A stretch of 64,000 bases of DNA from an uncultured Aquimarina sp. (GTDB lineage Bacteria; Bacteroidota; Bacteroidia; Flavobacteriales; Flavobacteriaceae): positions 1 through 64,000 of the forward strand of contig CANMKK010000022.1 in NCBI GenBank assembly GCA_947498455.1, read 5' to 3'. Below the pieces are notes generated by a model. It saw only the letters and a program-made list of their open reading frames with translations. It did no database searches and was not told where the DNA came from. The translations under genes and the position numbers were made by a program. The number at the start of each line of letters is the position of its first letter. Within the stretch, counting starts at the first letter, position 1. This document shows, one piece after another, positions 37,475 through 46,327 of this stretch.

Positions 37475-38044
37475 TTATATGATTATTGTATTAATTTTAT
37501 GTGCACTATTTGGAATATGACCCGTAAGCCGAAAACGTATTTGTGCAACTTGTTGGCGGTTGTAATCACCATTTTCTAAACTATAATTAGTTTCTATAGG
37601 ATTGTTGTCTATATCGGGTGCTGATGCCGGAGCATCGTATATCGCACTATATAGATTGTATGTAAATATTAAATTGGTTTCATTATCATTTTTGGGTCGT
37701 GGCCCAAAATGTTCCCAAGTAGTATTCTTAAGGAATTTTTTAGTTGCAATACAGAAAAAGTCCAATTGAATGTCCAATGTGTTGGTATTTAACCAGTCAA
37801 TGGAACCGTTTGGAGTATAGAGAACATTCCCTTCTATATCTTTTGACTCATTAAAAGTAGCAGATGTTCTATAGGTAATAGTAAAACCAGCATCAGTAGG
37901 TTTCATAAGAAGTTTATAATCCGTAAAAAGCTGTAATGTATCCTGAGAAGGAAGAAACGTTACATTATTTTCTAATGGAATATTAGTAGGATGTTGGATT
38001 TCCAATGCAACTAGAGTTTCGTATGTATAAATAAAATGACTCAT
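37475..38044 (-). CDS. Conserved-position eCIS protein of unknown role
   Basis: A 189-residue protein when started at 38044 (MSHFIYTYETLVALEIQHPT), the ATG that overlaps the upstream stop codon as TAATG; a longer frame exists but lies inside the DUF4255 gene. The sequence is beta-rich with LQLFTDYKLLMKPTDAGFTI and a C-terminal QVAQIRFRLTGHIPNSAHKI. I do not recognise a family. Lying between the cap/terminator gene and the sheath gene, it may be a cap adaptor or a second terminator component, such as has been described for AlgoCIS; that is a guess from position. Confidence 0.65.
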   Translation of the reverse strand: MSHFIYTYETLVALEIQHPTNIPLENNVTFLPSQDTLQLFTDYKLLMKPTDAGFTITYRTSATFNESKDIEGNVLYTPNGSIDWLNTNTLDIQLDFFCIATKKFLKNTTWEHFGPRPKNDNETNLIFTYNLYSAIYDAPASAPDIDNNPIETNYSLENGDYNRQQVAQIRFRLTGHIPNSAHKINTIII

Positions 38045-38610
38045 TATCGTAGATCTCCTGTTATAGTTTTGATTATTGGTGACAATTGTTCTTCTGCAAA
38101 TTCTAATTCCGAAACTCTTGCTTTGTATACAACATGCGGAAACTGTTTCCCACCAAGGGTTCCCCATATATGATTGATTTGCTCAAATGTGGGGGACACT
38201 AATTCCAGTGTTAGCTCGATATCACTTTCATCCGATGTAAATTGAAAGGTTTTGTGGGTCTGGAAGTATTTTATAATTCTATGAATCGCCGCCACAGACA
38301 TATCATATGATAAGGTAGCAGAGAAAAGGAGAAAGTAGTTGAGATGTATTTTTGGAAATCGTTTATCAACTGCATAATTACCGTTGTTTTGTAGTTTTAA
38401 TTTGGCATTGGGAAAGTTTCGTAAGGTGGATTCTTCCTCTATTTTTACAATGGTTATAAAGATATTGGAACCAGTACTTCCGGAAAAATCATTGGTTCCA
38501 AAATCTCCAATATTAGCAATATCCGTTTTTACAGTTTTAGTGATAGAGGATAAGGCATTGATATAGGTATCTAAGTCCGATCCGATATGCGTTATAAAAT
38601 CTTTTAACAT
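38044..38610 (-). CDS. eCIS tail terminator/cap protein, DUF4255 (Afp16-like)
   Basis: A 188-residue protein with the DUF4255 layout: a helical start MLKDFITHIGSDLDTYINAL, IFITIVKIEEESTLRN, then LHIH-type strand NYFLLFSATLSYDMSVAAIH, and VSPTFEQINHIWGTLGGKQF then a final VVYKARVSELEF. DUF4255/Afp16 proteins stop tube and sheath growth and cap the distal end. It is the first gene of the eCIS run, with the divergent small Gly-rich gene about 375 nt away, so the operon promoter should lie in that gap. Confidence 0.9.
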   Translation of the reverse strand: MLKDFITHIGSDLDTYINALSSITKTVKTDIANIGDFGTNDFSGSTGSNIFITIVKIEEESTLRNFPNAKLKLQNNGNYAVDKRFPKIHLNYFLLFSATLSYDMSVAAIHRIIKYFQTHKTFQFTSDESDIELTLELVSPTFEQINHIWGTLGGKQFPHVVYKARVSELEFAEEQLSPIIKTITGDLR

Positions 38611-38985
38611 TGTGAGTTGTAATTTAAAGTAAGCTTTACGACTATTGATTTGCTAACTAAAATTACCGTGTTGGGGCAGACGGTTTATGAGTTATTTCAT
38701 TGTAAAATTAAGCGTAGATTTTTCAAAATCAATGAGTTATTTAACGGATTTTACATAGGGGAATGGCTTTAAAATTATAGGGTAAATACCCCTAAAGCCA
38801 TACAGGGGGAAAACCCCCGTATCTACAAAAATGGATAAATTCTTTATTTTAGTTAAGCGATTGTTTTATAGTGGTTTAATTGCTTTTATTTGATCTGATA
38901 TAAAATTGAAAAGGTACCCTTATTTGTATATACGGGAGGTTTTTGAATATATTAGCAAATCTAACAAACCCAAAAAAGTAATATT
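38611..38985. other. 375-bp divergent promoter region between eCIS and regulatory genes
   Basis: Non-coding. The sequence CAAATCTA at 38956-38963 reads TAGATTTG on the minus strand and fits the -7 consensus, but no -33 TTG is at the right distance and the leader would be ~340 nt, so the eCIS promoter is uncertain. A short inverted pair lies in tacagggggaaaacccccgta (38799-38819). No plus-strand promoter was recognised for the Gly-rich gene. Confidence 0.35.
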
Positions 38986-39459
38986 ATGGCAAAAGAAGTA
39001 CGTAAACCTAAAAAAAATAAGAAACCTGAGAAATGTATAAGTCCAGAAGAGGCAAGAGAGCTACATGATAACTGGGATAAGGATAGAGGGCATCATTTAA
39101 AAAAATGCCTTGGACACGAAGATACCAGAGAATTTTGGTGGAGCGTAGAAGAATTACAAGAATATCTGAAGTATGTAAAAAAAGAATCTAAAAAGCAAGG
39201 AATAGAAAATCCTGGGATTCGTATATATCTAGGAGCGTATTCTAAATCTAAATGCAGTATGGGTAGGGGGTATTCGACCTTATTTATGGCACCTACAGGA
39301 ACGAAACCTGGAGCCCTAGGTAAAGATGGGAGAGGAGATTCTGGAGGACAAGGCAGTCCAAGTGATGATGGTGCTCCTAGTTCAGGAGATGATTCTAATA
39401 ATTATGATATAGACGCTTATAATGGCGGATTTGGTGGTAGGCCTCCAAAAAATTATTAA
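38986..39459 (+). CDS. Small basic protein with Gly/Asp/Ser-rich tail
   Basis: A 157-residue soluble protein that I know only as a recurring hypothetical in Flavobacteriaceae. Residues 1-20 are very rich in Lys. The middle has a conserved-looking core: CISPEEARELHDNW, EFWWSVEELQEYLKYVKKE and NPGIRIYLGAY ... KCSMGRGYSTLFMAPTG. The C-terminal 50 residues are Gly, Asp and Ser-rich and probably disordered. It is coupled by TAATG to the membrane protein downstream and heads a run ending in a two-component system, so it could belong to a sensory module. No function can be assigned. Confidence 0.7.
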   Translation: MAKEVRKPKKNKKPEKCISPEEARELHDNWDKDRGHHLKKCLGHEDTREFWWSVEELQEYLKYVKKESKKQGIENPGIRIYLGAYSKSKCSMGRGYSTLFMAPTGTKPGALGKDGRGDSGGQGSPSDDGAPSSGDDSNNYDIDAYNGGFGGRPPKNY

Positions 39460-40169
39460 TGAGTTTTTTAGATTATTCATTTTATTTTTCTGAAATTTTA
39501 GCAGCAATTTCAGGGTTGATATACGCAAAATACCAAGGAGATAAAGCTTCTCGGTATTTTGTTTTTTTTCTTTGTATTACAGTTGTTGTCGAAACGTATG
39601 GAATGTTATCCATAAACTTTCTTAATTGGAGTTTTTTAGAGGCTTATAGTAATTCCAAATTTATTATAAGTAATCTTTGGGTGTACAATGTTTATTATGT
39701 TTTTAATTATGCTGTTTATACTTTTTTCTTCAGAAGTTATTTGGTTAATAATTTGAGGCGAAATTTATTATTAATAATTACAACGATTTATTTTTTTAGT
39801 GCATTAGTTAATTTATTTTATTCTGACGTATTATTCGAATCGTATTCATTGTACACAACAATTTTTGGAACTCTGTTAATTTTATTAAGTGTTTTTCTTT
39901 ATTTCTATGAAATGATCAAGAGTGATAAAATTCTTAAATTCTATAAAAATGTAGCTTTTTATATTGCTATTGGGTCTATTATTTTTCATGTATGTACTGC
40001 ACCATTATTTATTTTTAGTAAATATTTTAAAACAATAAATAATGAATTTCTAAATGTTTATTATATTATTTTACCAATAGCAATTATTTTTATGTATACT
40101 TGCTATATTTTAGGTTTCATAATATGTTTACCGCACAAAATACTTTATCAAAAGAGCAAACTTTATTAA
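39459..40169 (+). CDS. Multi-pass (about 7 TM) membrane protein, possible sensor
   Basis: A 236-residue integral membrane protein with about seven hydrophobic segments and very short loops. It overlaps the preceding gene by one base (TAATG) and the histidine kinase start by about 46 nt, so the three are co-translated. Proteins with this shape next to a kinase that has only one TM helix can act as the ligand-sensing partner; that is inference. I know no family motif in it. The third segment contains an aromatic-rich NLWVYNVYYVFNYAVYTFFF-like stretch. Confidence 0.65.
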   Translation: MSFLDYSFYFSEILAAISGLIYAKYQGDKASRYFVFFLCITVVVETYGMLSINFLNWSFLEAYSNSKFIISNLWVYNVYYVFNYAVYTFFFRSYLVNNLRRNLLLIITTIYFFSALVNLFYSDVLFESYSLYTTIFGTLLILLSVFLYFYEMIKSDKILKFYKNVAFYIAIGSIIFHVCTAPLFIFSKYFKTINNEFLNVYYIILPIAIIFMYTCYILGFIICLPHKILYQKSKLY

Positions 40170-40927
40170 TTGTATATTTTACCATAATTATCCTGTTTTT
40201 TATGGTATTCGGTATTATATTCTTTATTGCTTTCCAAAGACGTAAAAACAAATTACTTGTAGAAAAATTTAAGTCAGAACAACGTTTTAATGAAGAGTTA
40301 AAGGACTCTAAATTAGAGATACAGGAACAAACCTTAAAAAATGTAAGTTGGGAATTGCATGATAATATAGGGCAATTATTATCTACTGCCGTGATGCAAA
40401 TCAATATATTAAGTACAAGAGTGGATCCAAATATTTCTGATTCTATAAAAGATGTAAGAGCATTGGTAAGTGATAGTCTACAAGAAATACGAAGCCTTTC
40501 TAAAACATTGAATAGAGAAGTAATCCAAAATATTGGCTTAGAAAAATCTATACAGGTAGAACTGGATCGGTTTGAAAAACTAAACTTTTTAGAAACTGAA
40601 TTTCAAATTACCGGAGAAGAGATTACACCCAATCCCAAAGATGAGATTATTATCTATCGCATTATTCAGGAATTTTTATCGAATACTATTAAACATGCAG
40701 AGGCGTCACATCTAAAAGTGATGTTGCAGTATACATCGAATAACCTTAGTATTACTGTAGAAGATGATGGAGTAGGTTTTGATATAGAATCTGTACAAGC
40801 AAATTCTGGATTATTAAATATGAAAAGTCGAGCAGCATTAATAGATGCTGATCTTATCTATAATTCTACTCCTGGAAAAGGAGTGTTTCTTAAATTAATA
40901 TACCCCTTTAAAAATAAAATACAATAA
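40124..40927 (+). CDS. NarL-type (HisKA_3) sensor histidine kinase
   Basis: A 267-residue kinase; start 40124 (MFTAQNTLSKEQT) is preferred to one 8 codons upstream. One TM helix (about residues 15-37), then a coiled-coil linker, then a HisKA_3 dimerisation domain with the phosphorylated His in NVSWELHDNIGQLLS (about residue 78), and a HATPase_c domain with the N box EFLSNTIKHAEASHL (about 185-200) and the G box DDGVGFD (about 215-221). There is no periplasmic or PAS sensor domain, so input must come from the membrane protein encoded just upstream or from the cytoplasm. It is followed by its likely response regulator 17 nt downstream. Confidence 0.88.
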   Translation: MFTAQNTLSKEQTLLIVYFTIIILFFMVFGIIFFIAFQRRKNKLLVEKFKSEQRFNEELKDSKLEIQEQTLKNVSWELHDNIGQLLSTAVMQINILSTRVDPNISDSIKDVRALVSDSLQEIRSLSKTLNREVIQNIGLEKSIQVELDRFEKLNFLETEFQITGEEITPNPKDEIIIYRIIQEFLSNTIKHAEASHLKVMLQYTSNNLSITVEDDGVGFDIESVQANSGLLNMKSRAALIDADLIYNSTPGKGVFLKLIYPFKNKIQ

Positions 40928-40944
40928 ACTAAACGTACTAAGAG

Positions 40945-41589
40945 ATGAAGAAAAAAACTATTGTTATTGTAGATGATCATCTGCTTTTTGCACAATCCCT
41001 AGAGAGCCTTATTTCTAATTTAGAGGGATATGAAGTATTAGGGTTGTTAAGAAATGGAAAAGAACTTACTCAATATTACTTACATAAGAGAAAAACACCG
41101 GACCTTATCCTATTAGATGTAAAAATGCCTGTAATGGATGGTATACAGACCATGCAGTGGTTAAAAGAAAATCAACCAGATCAAAAGGTACTTGCACTAA
41201 CGATGGAAGATGATGAGGAAACTATAATAAAGATGCTTCGGGCTGGTGCCAGAGGGTATTTGTTAAAAGATATTCATCCAGAGAATTTTGAATTCGCTAT
41301 GAAAATGGTGATTGAGCAAGGATTCTATTACTCTAGTAAAATCGAAATGGCGTTAAAATACTCGGATGAAGATGCAGTTAAAAATGCGGAGGATACATTG
41401 ACAGAAAGAGAATGGACATTTCTAAAATATGCGTGCTCCGAGCTTACCTATAAAAAAATTGCAGATGAAATGCATTTAAGCCCCAAAACCGTGGAAAATT
41501 ATAGAGAAGCTGTGTTTAGAAAATTGAATGTAAAAACAAGAGTTGGATTGGTAATTTATTGTATGAAAAATAATTTGTTCAAATTTTAG
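40945..41589 (+). CDS. NarL/FixJ family response regulator
   Basis: A 214-residue two-domain regulator. The receiver (residues 1-125) has acidic pocket D10/D11, phospho-acceptor D58 in LILLDVKMPVMDG, a Thr/Ser site in VLALTMEDD and Lys in LLKDI (about 113). The C-terminal LuxR-type HTH is at about 150-212 (LTEREWTFLKYACSELTYKK ... SPKTVENYREAVFRKL). It pairs with the kinase upstream. The genes diverge from the eCIS operon, so autoregulation or eCIS control is a reasonable idea, without a visible operator to prove it. Confidence 0.9.
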   Translation: MKKKTIVIVDDHLLFAQSLESLISNLEGYEVLGLLRNGKELTQYYLHKRKTPDLILLDVKMPVMDGIQTMQWLKENQPDQKVLALTMEDDEETIIKMLRAGARGYLLKDIHPENFEFAMKMVIEQGFYYSSKIEMALKYSDEDAVKNAEDTLTEREWTFLKYACSELTYKKIADEMHLSPKTVENYREAVFRKLNVKTRVGLVIYCMKNNLFKF

Positions 41590-41734
41590 GTAAAGAAGCT
41601 AGCTATATTTTTTGAATTAAAATCAACAAATTAATGATTTCGTTATGAATTTAAAAAATATTCCTACCTTTGAAAGCTTATGTTTAAGGTAAAAGTAAAA
41701 CTTAAGTTTTGGAAGTAATTCTTTGTTTACTACA

Positions 41735-41766
41735 TTGTTTTTTAAAATTGTATTTTCCTATCTTTG
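41735..41766 (+). promoter_or_regulatory. ilv leader promoter
   Basis: A TTG at 41735-41737 and a perfect TATCTTTG at 41759-41766 (TAnnTTTG), 21 nt apart. The predicted transcript would start only a few bases before the leader peptide ATG at 41776. A second -7-like box, TACCTTTG, lies at 41665-41672 without a clear -33. Confidence 0.65.
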
Positions 41767-41775
41767 CAGCTCTAA

Positions 41776-41841
41776 ATGAGAAAATTGAATTTACATATTG
41801 TTAATGTCATTAGCGTCGAGGTGATTATTTCATCTTGCTAA
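41776..41841 (+). CDS. ilv operon leader peptide
   Basis: A 21-codon frame ATG...TAA. Ten of its 21 residues are branched-chain: two Leu, four Ile and four Val, with VNVISVEVIIS in the second half. That composition is far from chance and is what ribosome-mediated attenuators use to sense charged Leu, Ile and Val tRNAs. It is placed a few bases downstream of a good promoter and directly before an antiterminator/terminator pair. It precedes ilvD by 355 nt. No other frame in this gap is plausible. Too short for homology, but the combination of composition, promoter and terminator makes it convincing. Confidence 0.8.
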   Translation: MRKLNLHIVNVISVEVIISSC

Positions 41842-41902
41842 AGGGATATTGCAATATAGATAGATATAATTGGTCCCTTTGCGAAAGTAAAGGGATTTTT
41901 TT
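41840..41902 (+). terminator. ilv attenuator: antiterminator and intrinsic terminator
   Basis: Terminator: tcccttt (41874-41880), 8-nt loop, aaaggga (41889-41895), then seven T (41896-41902). A second aaaggga at 41840-41846 overlaps the leader peptide stop codon and can pair with the same tcccttt, which would prevent the terminator. A ribosome reaching the stop codon covers 41840-41846 and allows termination; one stalled earlier at Ile or Val codons leaves it free to form the antiterminator. Confidence 0.8.
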
Positions 41903-42196
41903 GATGCTAAATTTTAAGTAGCGTCTAAATGATATAATTCTTTATATAGAAATAAAGGTTATATACTAAAGTTTTATGAGTAGTGATTGTAAATATATTG
42001 AATGTAACTATTTGATTATTAAGTTTTAGGATGTTTTTGAGTTAAGTTGAGTATTGTAAGGGTATTGAATATAATTTAACAGTTTAGACACTACAGAATA
42101 ATTTTACATCGTGGTTCATTTATTTGAGTAAGAATAGCGCAGGTAAATGGCTAATTTTTTGAAGTATTACTAAGAAAAACACATATTAAGTATAAA

Positions 42197-43873
42197 ATGA
42201 GTATTAATAAATATAGTAAACAAGTCACGCAAGACGACACTCAACCTGCTGCGCAAGCAATGCTTCATGCAATAGGTTTAACAGATGAAGATTTTAAAAA
42301 ACCATTGGTAGGTATTGCTAGTACAGGTTACGAAGGAAATCCTTGTAATATGCACCTCAATGATTTAGCTAAACTTGTTAAGAAAGGAACTGAAAAGGAA
42401 GATGTTGTAGGTTTAATATTCAATACAATAGGAGTTAGTGACGGTATTTCTATGGGAACACCCGGAATGCGTTTTTCATTGCCATCTAGAGATGTAATTG
42501 CTGATTCAATGGAAACAGTTGTGCAAGCGATGTCCTATGATGGAATGGTAACCGTTGTTGGTTGTGACAAGAATATGCCTGGAGCTTTGATGGCCATGTT
42601 GCGGTTAAATCGACCAGCTATATTAGTATATGGAGGGACTATAGCTTCTGGATTACATGGAGGAAAAAAATTAGATGTAGTATCTGCTTTTGAAGCCTGG
42701 GGAGAAAAAGTTGCGGGATCTATAACACAGAAAGAGTATAAGAATGTTATAGAAAAAGCATGTCCTGGAGCTGGAGCTTGTGGAGGTATGTATACTGCAA
42801 ATACAATGGCATCAGCGATTGAAGCATTAGGAATGTCATTACCATATAATTCTTCAAACCCTGCGATTAGTAATAATAAAGAAGAGGAGAGTATAGCTGC
42901 AGGAGCGGCTATGAGGTTATTATTAGAAAAAGATATAAAACCGAAAGATATTGTAACCAAAAAATCGTTAGAAAATGCGATTCGATTAGTAACGGTATTA
43001 GGAGGTTCTACCAATGCAGTATTACACTTCTTAGCAATTGCACGAGCTGCAGATGTAGAATTTACATTAGCTGATTTCCAAAGAATAAGTGATGAAACAC
43101 CTTTCTTGGCAGACCTGAAACCAAGTGGAAAATATCTTATGGAAGATGTTCACGAAGTAGGAGGTATACCGGCAGTATTAAAATACTTATTAAAGAAAGG
43201 TTTATTACACGGAGATTGTCTGACAGTTACAGGTAAAACCTTAGCCGAAAATTTATTAGATGTACCAGACCTTGCTGAAGGGCAAGATGTAATTAAACCA
43301 TTAGAAAGCCCAATAAAGGAAACAGGTCACTTAAGAATTATGTTTGGTAACTTGGCAGAGGATGGATGTGTTGCTAAGATAACGGGTAAGGAAGGACTAC
43401 GTTTTCAAGGAAAAGCAAAGGTATTTGATAGTGAATATGATGCCAATGATGGAATAAGAGATGGAAAAGTAGAAAAGGGAGATGTTGTCGTTATTAGATA
43501 CGAAGGGCCAAAAGGAGGTCCTGGAATGCCAGAAATGTTAAAGCCTACCGCTGCAATTATGGGAGCTGGTTTAGGTAAAGATGTTGCGTTGATTACCGAT
43601 GGAAGATTCTCCGGAGGTACACACGGATTTGTAGTAGGTCATATTACACCAGAGGCACAAGAAGGTGGTTTGATAGGATTAGTGGAAGATGGAGATATCA
43701 TTACCATAGATGCAGAAACAAATTCTATCACTGTGGCAATAGAAGATCGTGAAATACAGAAAAGAAGATCTTTATGGATTAAACCACCATTAAAATTCGA
43801 GAAAGGAGTTTTATATAAATATGCTAAGACAGTATCATCTGCATCATTAGGATGTGTAACAGATGAGTTTTAA
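42197..43873 (+). CDS. ilvD: Dihydroxy-acid dehydratase
   Basis: Converts 2,3-dihydroxy-isovalerate and -methylvalerate to the 2-oxo acids, the third common step of valine and isoleucine synthesis. 558 residues, the family's usual length. Iron-sulfur ligands are visible: Cys50 in GNPCNMH, Cys123 in [10 protein letters not shown] and Cys195 in [11 protein letters not shown]. The C-terminal [19 protein letters not shown] block contains the Mg/substrate site. First structural gene after the leader attenuator, so transcription depends on readthrough there. A 115-nt gap separates it from ilvB. Confidence 0.97.
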   Translation: MSINKYSKQVTQDDTQPAAQAMLHAIGLTDEDFKKPLVGIASTGYEGNPCNMHLNDLAKLVKKGTEKEDVVGLIFNTIGVSDGISMGTPGMRFSLPSRDVIADSMETVVQAMSYDGMVTVVGCDKNMPGALMAMLRLNRPAILVYGGTIASGLHGGKKLDVVSAFEAWGEKVAGSITQKEYKNVIEKACPGAGACGGMYTANTMASAIEALGMSLPYNSSNPAISNNKEEESIAAGAAMRLLLEKDIKPKDIVTKKSLENAIRLVTVLGGSTNAVLHFLAIARAADVEFTLADFQRISDETPFLADLKPSGKYLMEDVHEVGGIPAVLKYLLKKGLLHGDCLTVTGKTLAENLLDVPDLAEGQDVIKPLESPIKETGHLRIMFGNLAEDGCVAKITGKEGLRFQGKAKVFDSEYDANDGIRDGKVEKGDVVVIRYEGPKGGPGMPEMLKPTAAIMGAGLGKDVALITDGRFSGGTHGFVVGHITPEAQEGGLIGLVEDGDIITIDAETNSITVAIEDREIQKRRSLWIKPPLKFEKGVLYKYAKTVSSASLGCVTDEF

Positions 43874-43988
43874 TAATGATCCTTAATGGGGTACGAATAC
43901 TGGAATAGTAATATTTATTAAAGCTAAAATCTAAAAAAAATAAAGTTTACGCTACTTATAGAAATAGCTAAACCTAATAAAAAAGCGT

Positions 43989-45722
43989 ATGGAAACGCAA
44001 ACAGAGACAGAAACAAAAGAAACAAAAGCAACAATGGCTAGAATGACTGGAGCAGAAGCAGTAATACATTGCCTTTTAGCAGAAGGAGTTGATTTAATTT
44101 ATGGATATCCGGGAGGAGCAATAATGCCCGTATATGATGAATTATATAAATTTCAGGATAAATTACATCACGTGCTTACACGACATGAGCAAGGTGCAAC
44201 ACACGCTGCTCAGGGGTATGCAAGAACGAGTGGTAAAGTGGGAGTTGCAATAGCAACCTCCGGACCTGGAGCTACCAATTTTGTAACAGGAATTGCAGAT
44301 GCACAGATAGACTCGACACCTATGGTATGTATTACTGGTCAGGTAGGATCTCATTTATTAGGGTCAGATGCTTTTCAGGAAACGGATATCATAGGAATTT
44401 CAACCCCTATTACTAAGTGGAACCATCAGGTAACTAAAGCTGAGGATATTCCCGCAGTTTTAGCGAAGGCTTTTTATATTGCTCGTTCTGGACGACCAGG
44501 ACCGGTATTAGTAGATATTACCAAAGATGCGCAATTTGGAGAGTTGGATTTCAAATATGAGAAATGTAAAGGAGTACGTAGCTATAAAGCCGTACCTGAC
44601 ACGGATCCTAAAACCTTAGATCAGGCAGCAGAACTTATCAATAAAGCTAAAAAACCAATGATTATTTTTGGTCAGGGAGTTATATTAGGTAAGGCAGAAG
44701 AAGAGTTAAAGAATTTTGTTGAAAAATCAGGAATTCCTTCAGCTTGGACTATACTGGGACTATCCGCATTACCAACATCACACCCATTAAATGTTGGTAT
44801 GGTGGGAATGCATGGGAATTATGGACCAAATAAATTAACCAATGAATGTGATGTGTTAATTGCTATTGGGATGCGATTTGATGATCGGGTTACTGGTAAT
44901 CTAGAAACATATGCAAAACAGGCAAAAGTAATACATTTTGAAATAGACCCTGCAGAGATAAATAAAAATGTAAATGCAGATGTAGCTGTTATGGGGAATG
45001 TAAAGAATACATTAGCTAGTATACTTCCCTTGATACAAACAGATTCTTACGAATCCTGGTTACAGGAGTTTAAAGAATTCGATAAAATAGAATTCGATAA
45101 AGTAATCAAAGAAGAATTATACCCTTCTAAGGATGGTCTTTCTATGGGAGAAGTACTTAGAGGAATTAATGAAGAAACCAAAGGAGATGCGGTAATCGTA
45201 TCTGATGTAGGACAGCATCAAATGATCGCTTGTAGGTATGCAGAATTTACAAAATCAAAAAGTAATGTAACTTCTGGAGGGTTAGGAACTATGGGGTTCG
45301 CTTTGCCAGCGGCAATTGGTGCTAAAATGGGTGCGCCAGAGAGAGAAGTAGTTGCGATTATAGGTGATGGTGGATATCAAATGACAATTCAGGAATTGGG
45401 AACAATATTTCAAACAAAAGTTCCCGTAAAAATTGTGGTTCTTAATAACGACTTTTTAGGAATGGTACGTCAATGGCAACAATTATTTTTTGACAAACGA
45501 TATGCTTCTACCGAAATGGTAAATCCTGATTTTGTAACCATAGCAAAAGGATATCATATTGAAGCTAAAAGAGTGACCAAGAGAGAAGATTTGCAAGGAG
45601 CCATTAAAGAAATGATAGCTTCTAAGGATCCTTACTTTTTAGAAGTATGTGTAGAAAAGGAAAATAATGTGTTTCCTATGATTCCTACAGGAGCATCGGT
45701 TTCAGACATAAGATTGAGTTAA
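43989..45722 (+). CDS. ilvB: Acetolactate synthase, large (catalytic) subunit
   Basis: Condenses pyruvate with pyruvate or 2-oxobutyrate, first common step of branched-chain synthesis, using ThDP, Mg and FAD. 577 residues. The ThDP-activating Glu lies in LTRHEQGATHAAQGYAR (about residue 60); the FAD domain follows (about 195-345); the ThDP-binding domain shows GGLGTMGFALPAAIGAK and GDGGYQMTIQELGT ... NNDFLGMVRQWQQLF. The first ~15 residues are Glu/Thr/Lys-rich and look like an unstructured extension; the ATG at 44034 (MARMTGAEAV) is an alternative start. Followed after 2 nt by the regulatory subunit. Confidence 0.97.
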   Translation: METQTETETKETKATMARMTGAEAVIHCLLAEGVDLIYGYPGGAIMPVYDELYKFQDKLHHVLTRHEQGATHAAQGYARTSGKVGVAIATSGPGATNFVTGIADAQIDSTPMVCITGQVGSHLLGSDAFQETDIIGISTPITKWNHQVTKAEDIPAVLAKAFYIARSGRPGPVLVDITKDAQFGELDFKYEKCKGVRSYKAVPDTDPKTLDQAAELINKAKKPMIIFGQGVILGKAEEELKNFVEKSGIPSAWTILGLSALPTSHPLNVGMVGMHGNYGPNKLTNECDVLIAIGMRFDDRVTGNLETYAKQAKVIHFEIDPAEINKNVNADVAVMGNVKNTLASILPLIQTDSYESWLQEFKEFDKIEFDKVIKEELYPSKDGLSMGEVLRGINEETKGDAVIVSDVGQHQMIACRYAEFTKSKSNVTSGGLGTMGFALPAAIGAKMGAPEREVVAIIGDGGYQMTIQELGTIFQTKVPVKIVVLNNDFLGMVRQWQQLFFDKRYASTEMVNPDFVTIAKGYHIEAKRVTKREDLQGAIKEMIASKDPYFLEVCVEKENNVFPMIPTGASVSDIRLS

Positions 45723-45724
45723 TT

Positions 45725-46258
45725 ATGAAAAAAGAGAGTTTTACAATATCCGTTTATACCGAAAATAACGTAGGATTGTTGAATAGAATATCAGCGATCT
45801 TTATGAGGCGTCACATTAATCTTGAAAGCTTTACAGCTTCTGTATCAGAGATTAAAGATGTATATCGATTTACTATAGTAGTGATGATGACTGAGGAGCA
45901 AGTGAAAAAAATCATTGGCCAGATAGAAAAGCAAATCGAAGTTATTAAAGCATTCTATCATAAAGATGATGAAACTATTTATCAGGAAACTGCATTATTT
46001 AAGATAGACTCTAAACTGTTATTTGAAGAAAGACAAATACAGAATGTGATAAAAGATAGTAATGCAAATATTGTAACCGTTACACCAGAATATTTTGTTT
46101 TGGAAAAGACAGGAAGACGTAAAGAAGTAGAAGCATTATATGATGAACTAGAACCTTATGGTTTGATGCAGTTTGTTCGATCAGGAAGAATTGCAGTAAC
46201 AAAAGAAAAAATGCATATTTCTAAAATACTAGAAAACTTTACACCGGAGGTTATATAA
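45725..46258 (+). CDS. ilvN: Acetolactate synthase, small (regulatory) subunit
   Basis: A 177-residue regulatory subunit with an N-terminal ACT domain (FTISVYTENNVGLLNRISAI, then INLESFTASVSEI) and a C-terminal domain (about 80-165) that contacts the catalytic subunit. Binding of valine to the ACT pair gives feedback inhibition in known homologues. The start is 2 nt after ilvB, so translation is coupled and subunit ratio is set there. Length is normal for the family. Confidence 0.95.
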   Translation: MKKESFTISVYTENNVGLLNRISAIFMRRHINLESFTASVSEIKDVYRFTIVVMMTEEQVKKIIGQIEKQIEVIKAFYHKDDETIYQETALFKIDSKLLFEERQIQNVIKDSNANIVTVTPEYFVLEKTGRRKEVEALYDELEPYGLMQFVRSGRIAVTKEKMHISKILENFTPEVI

Positions 46259-46327
46259 TAAGTAACTAAAAATCAATTTTTAAATAAATTTCCGTCCAGA
46301 CGGAAGAAACTACAAATTAAGAAGGAA

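Noticed and set aside
41680..41718. A 12-codon frame (MFKVKVKLKFWK) after the upstream TACCTTTG box as another leader peptide
   Set aside because: Its composition is Lys/Val and does not match the regulated amino acids; no terminator follows it. The second frame fits much better.
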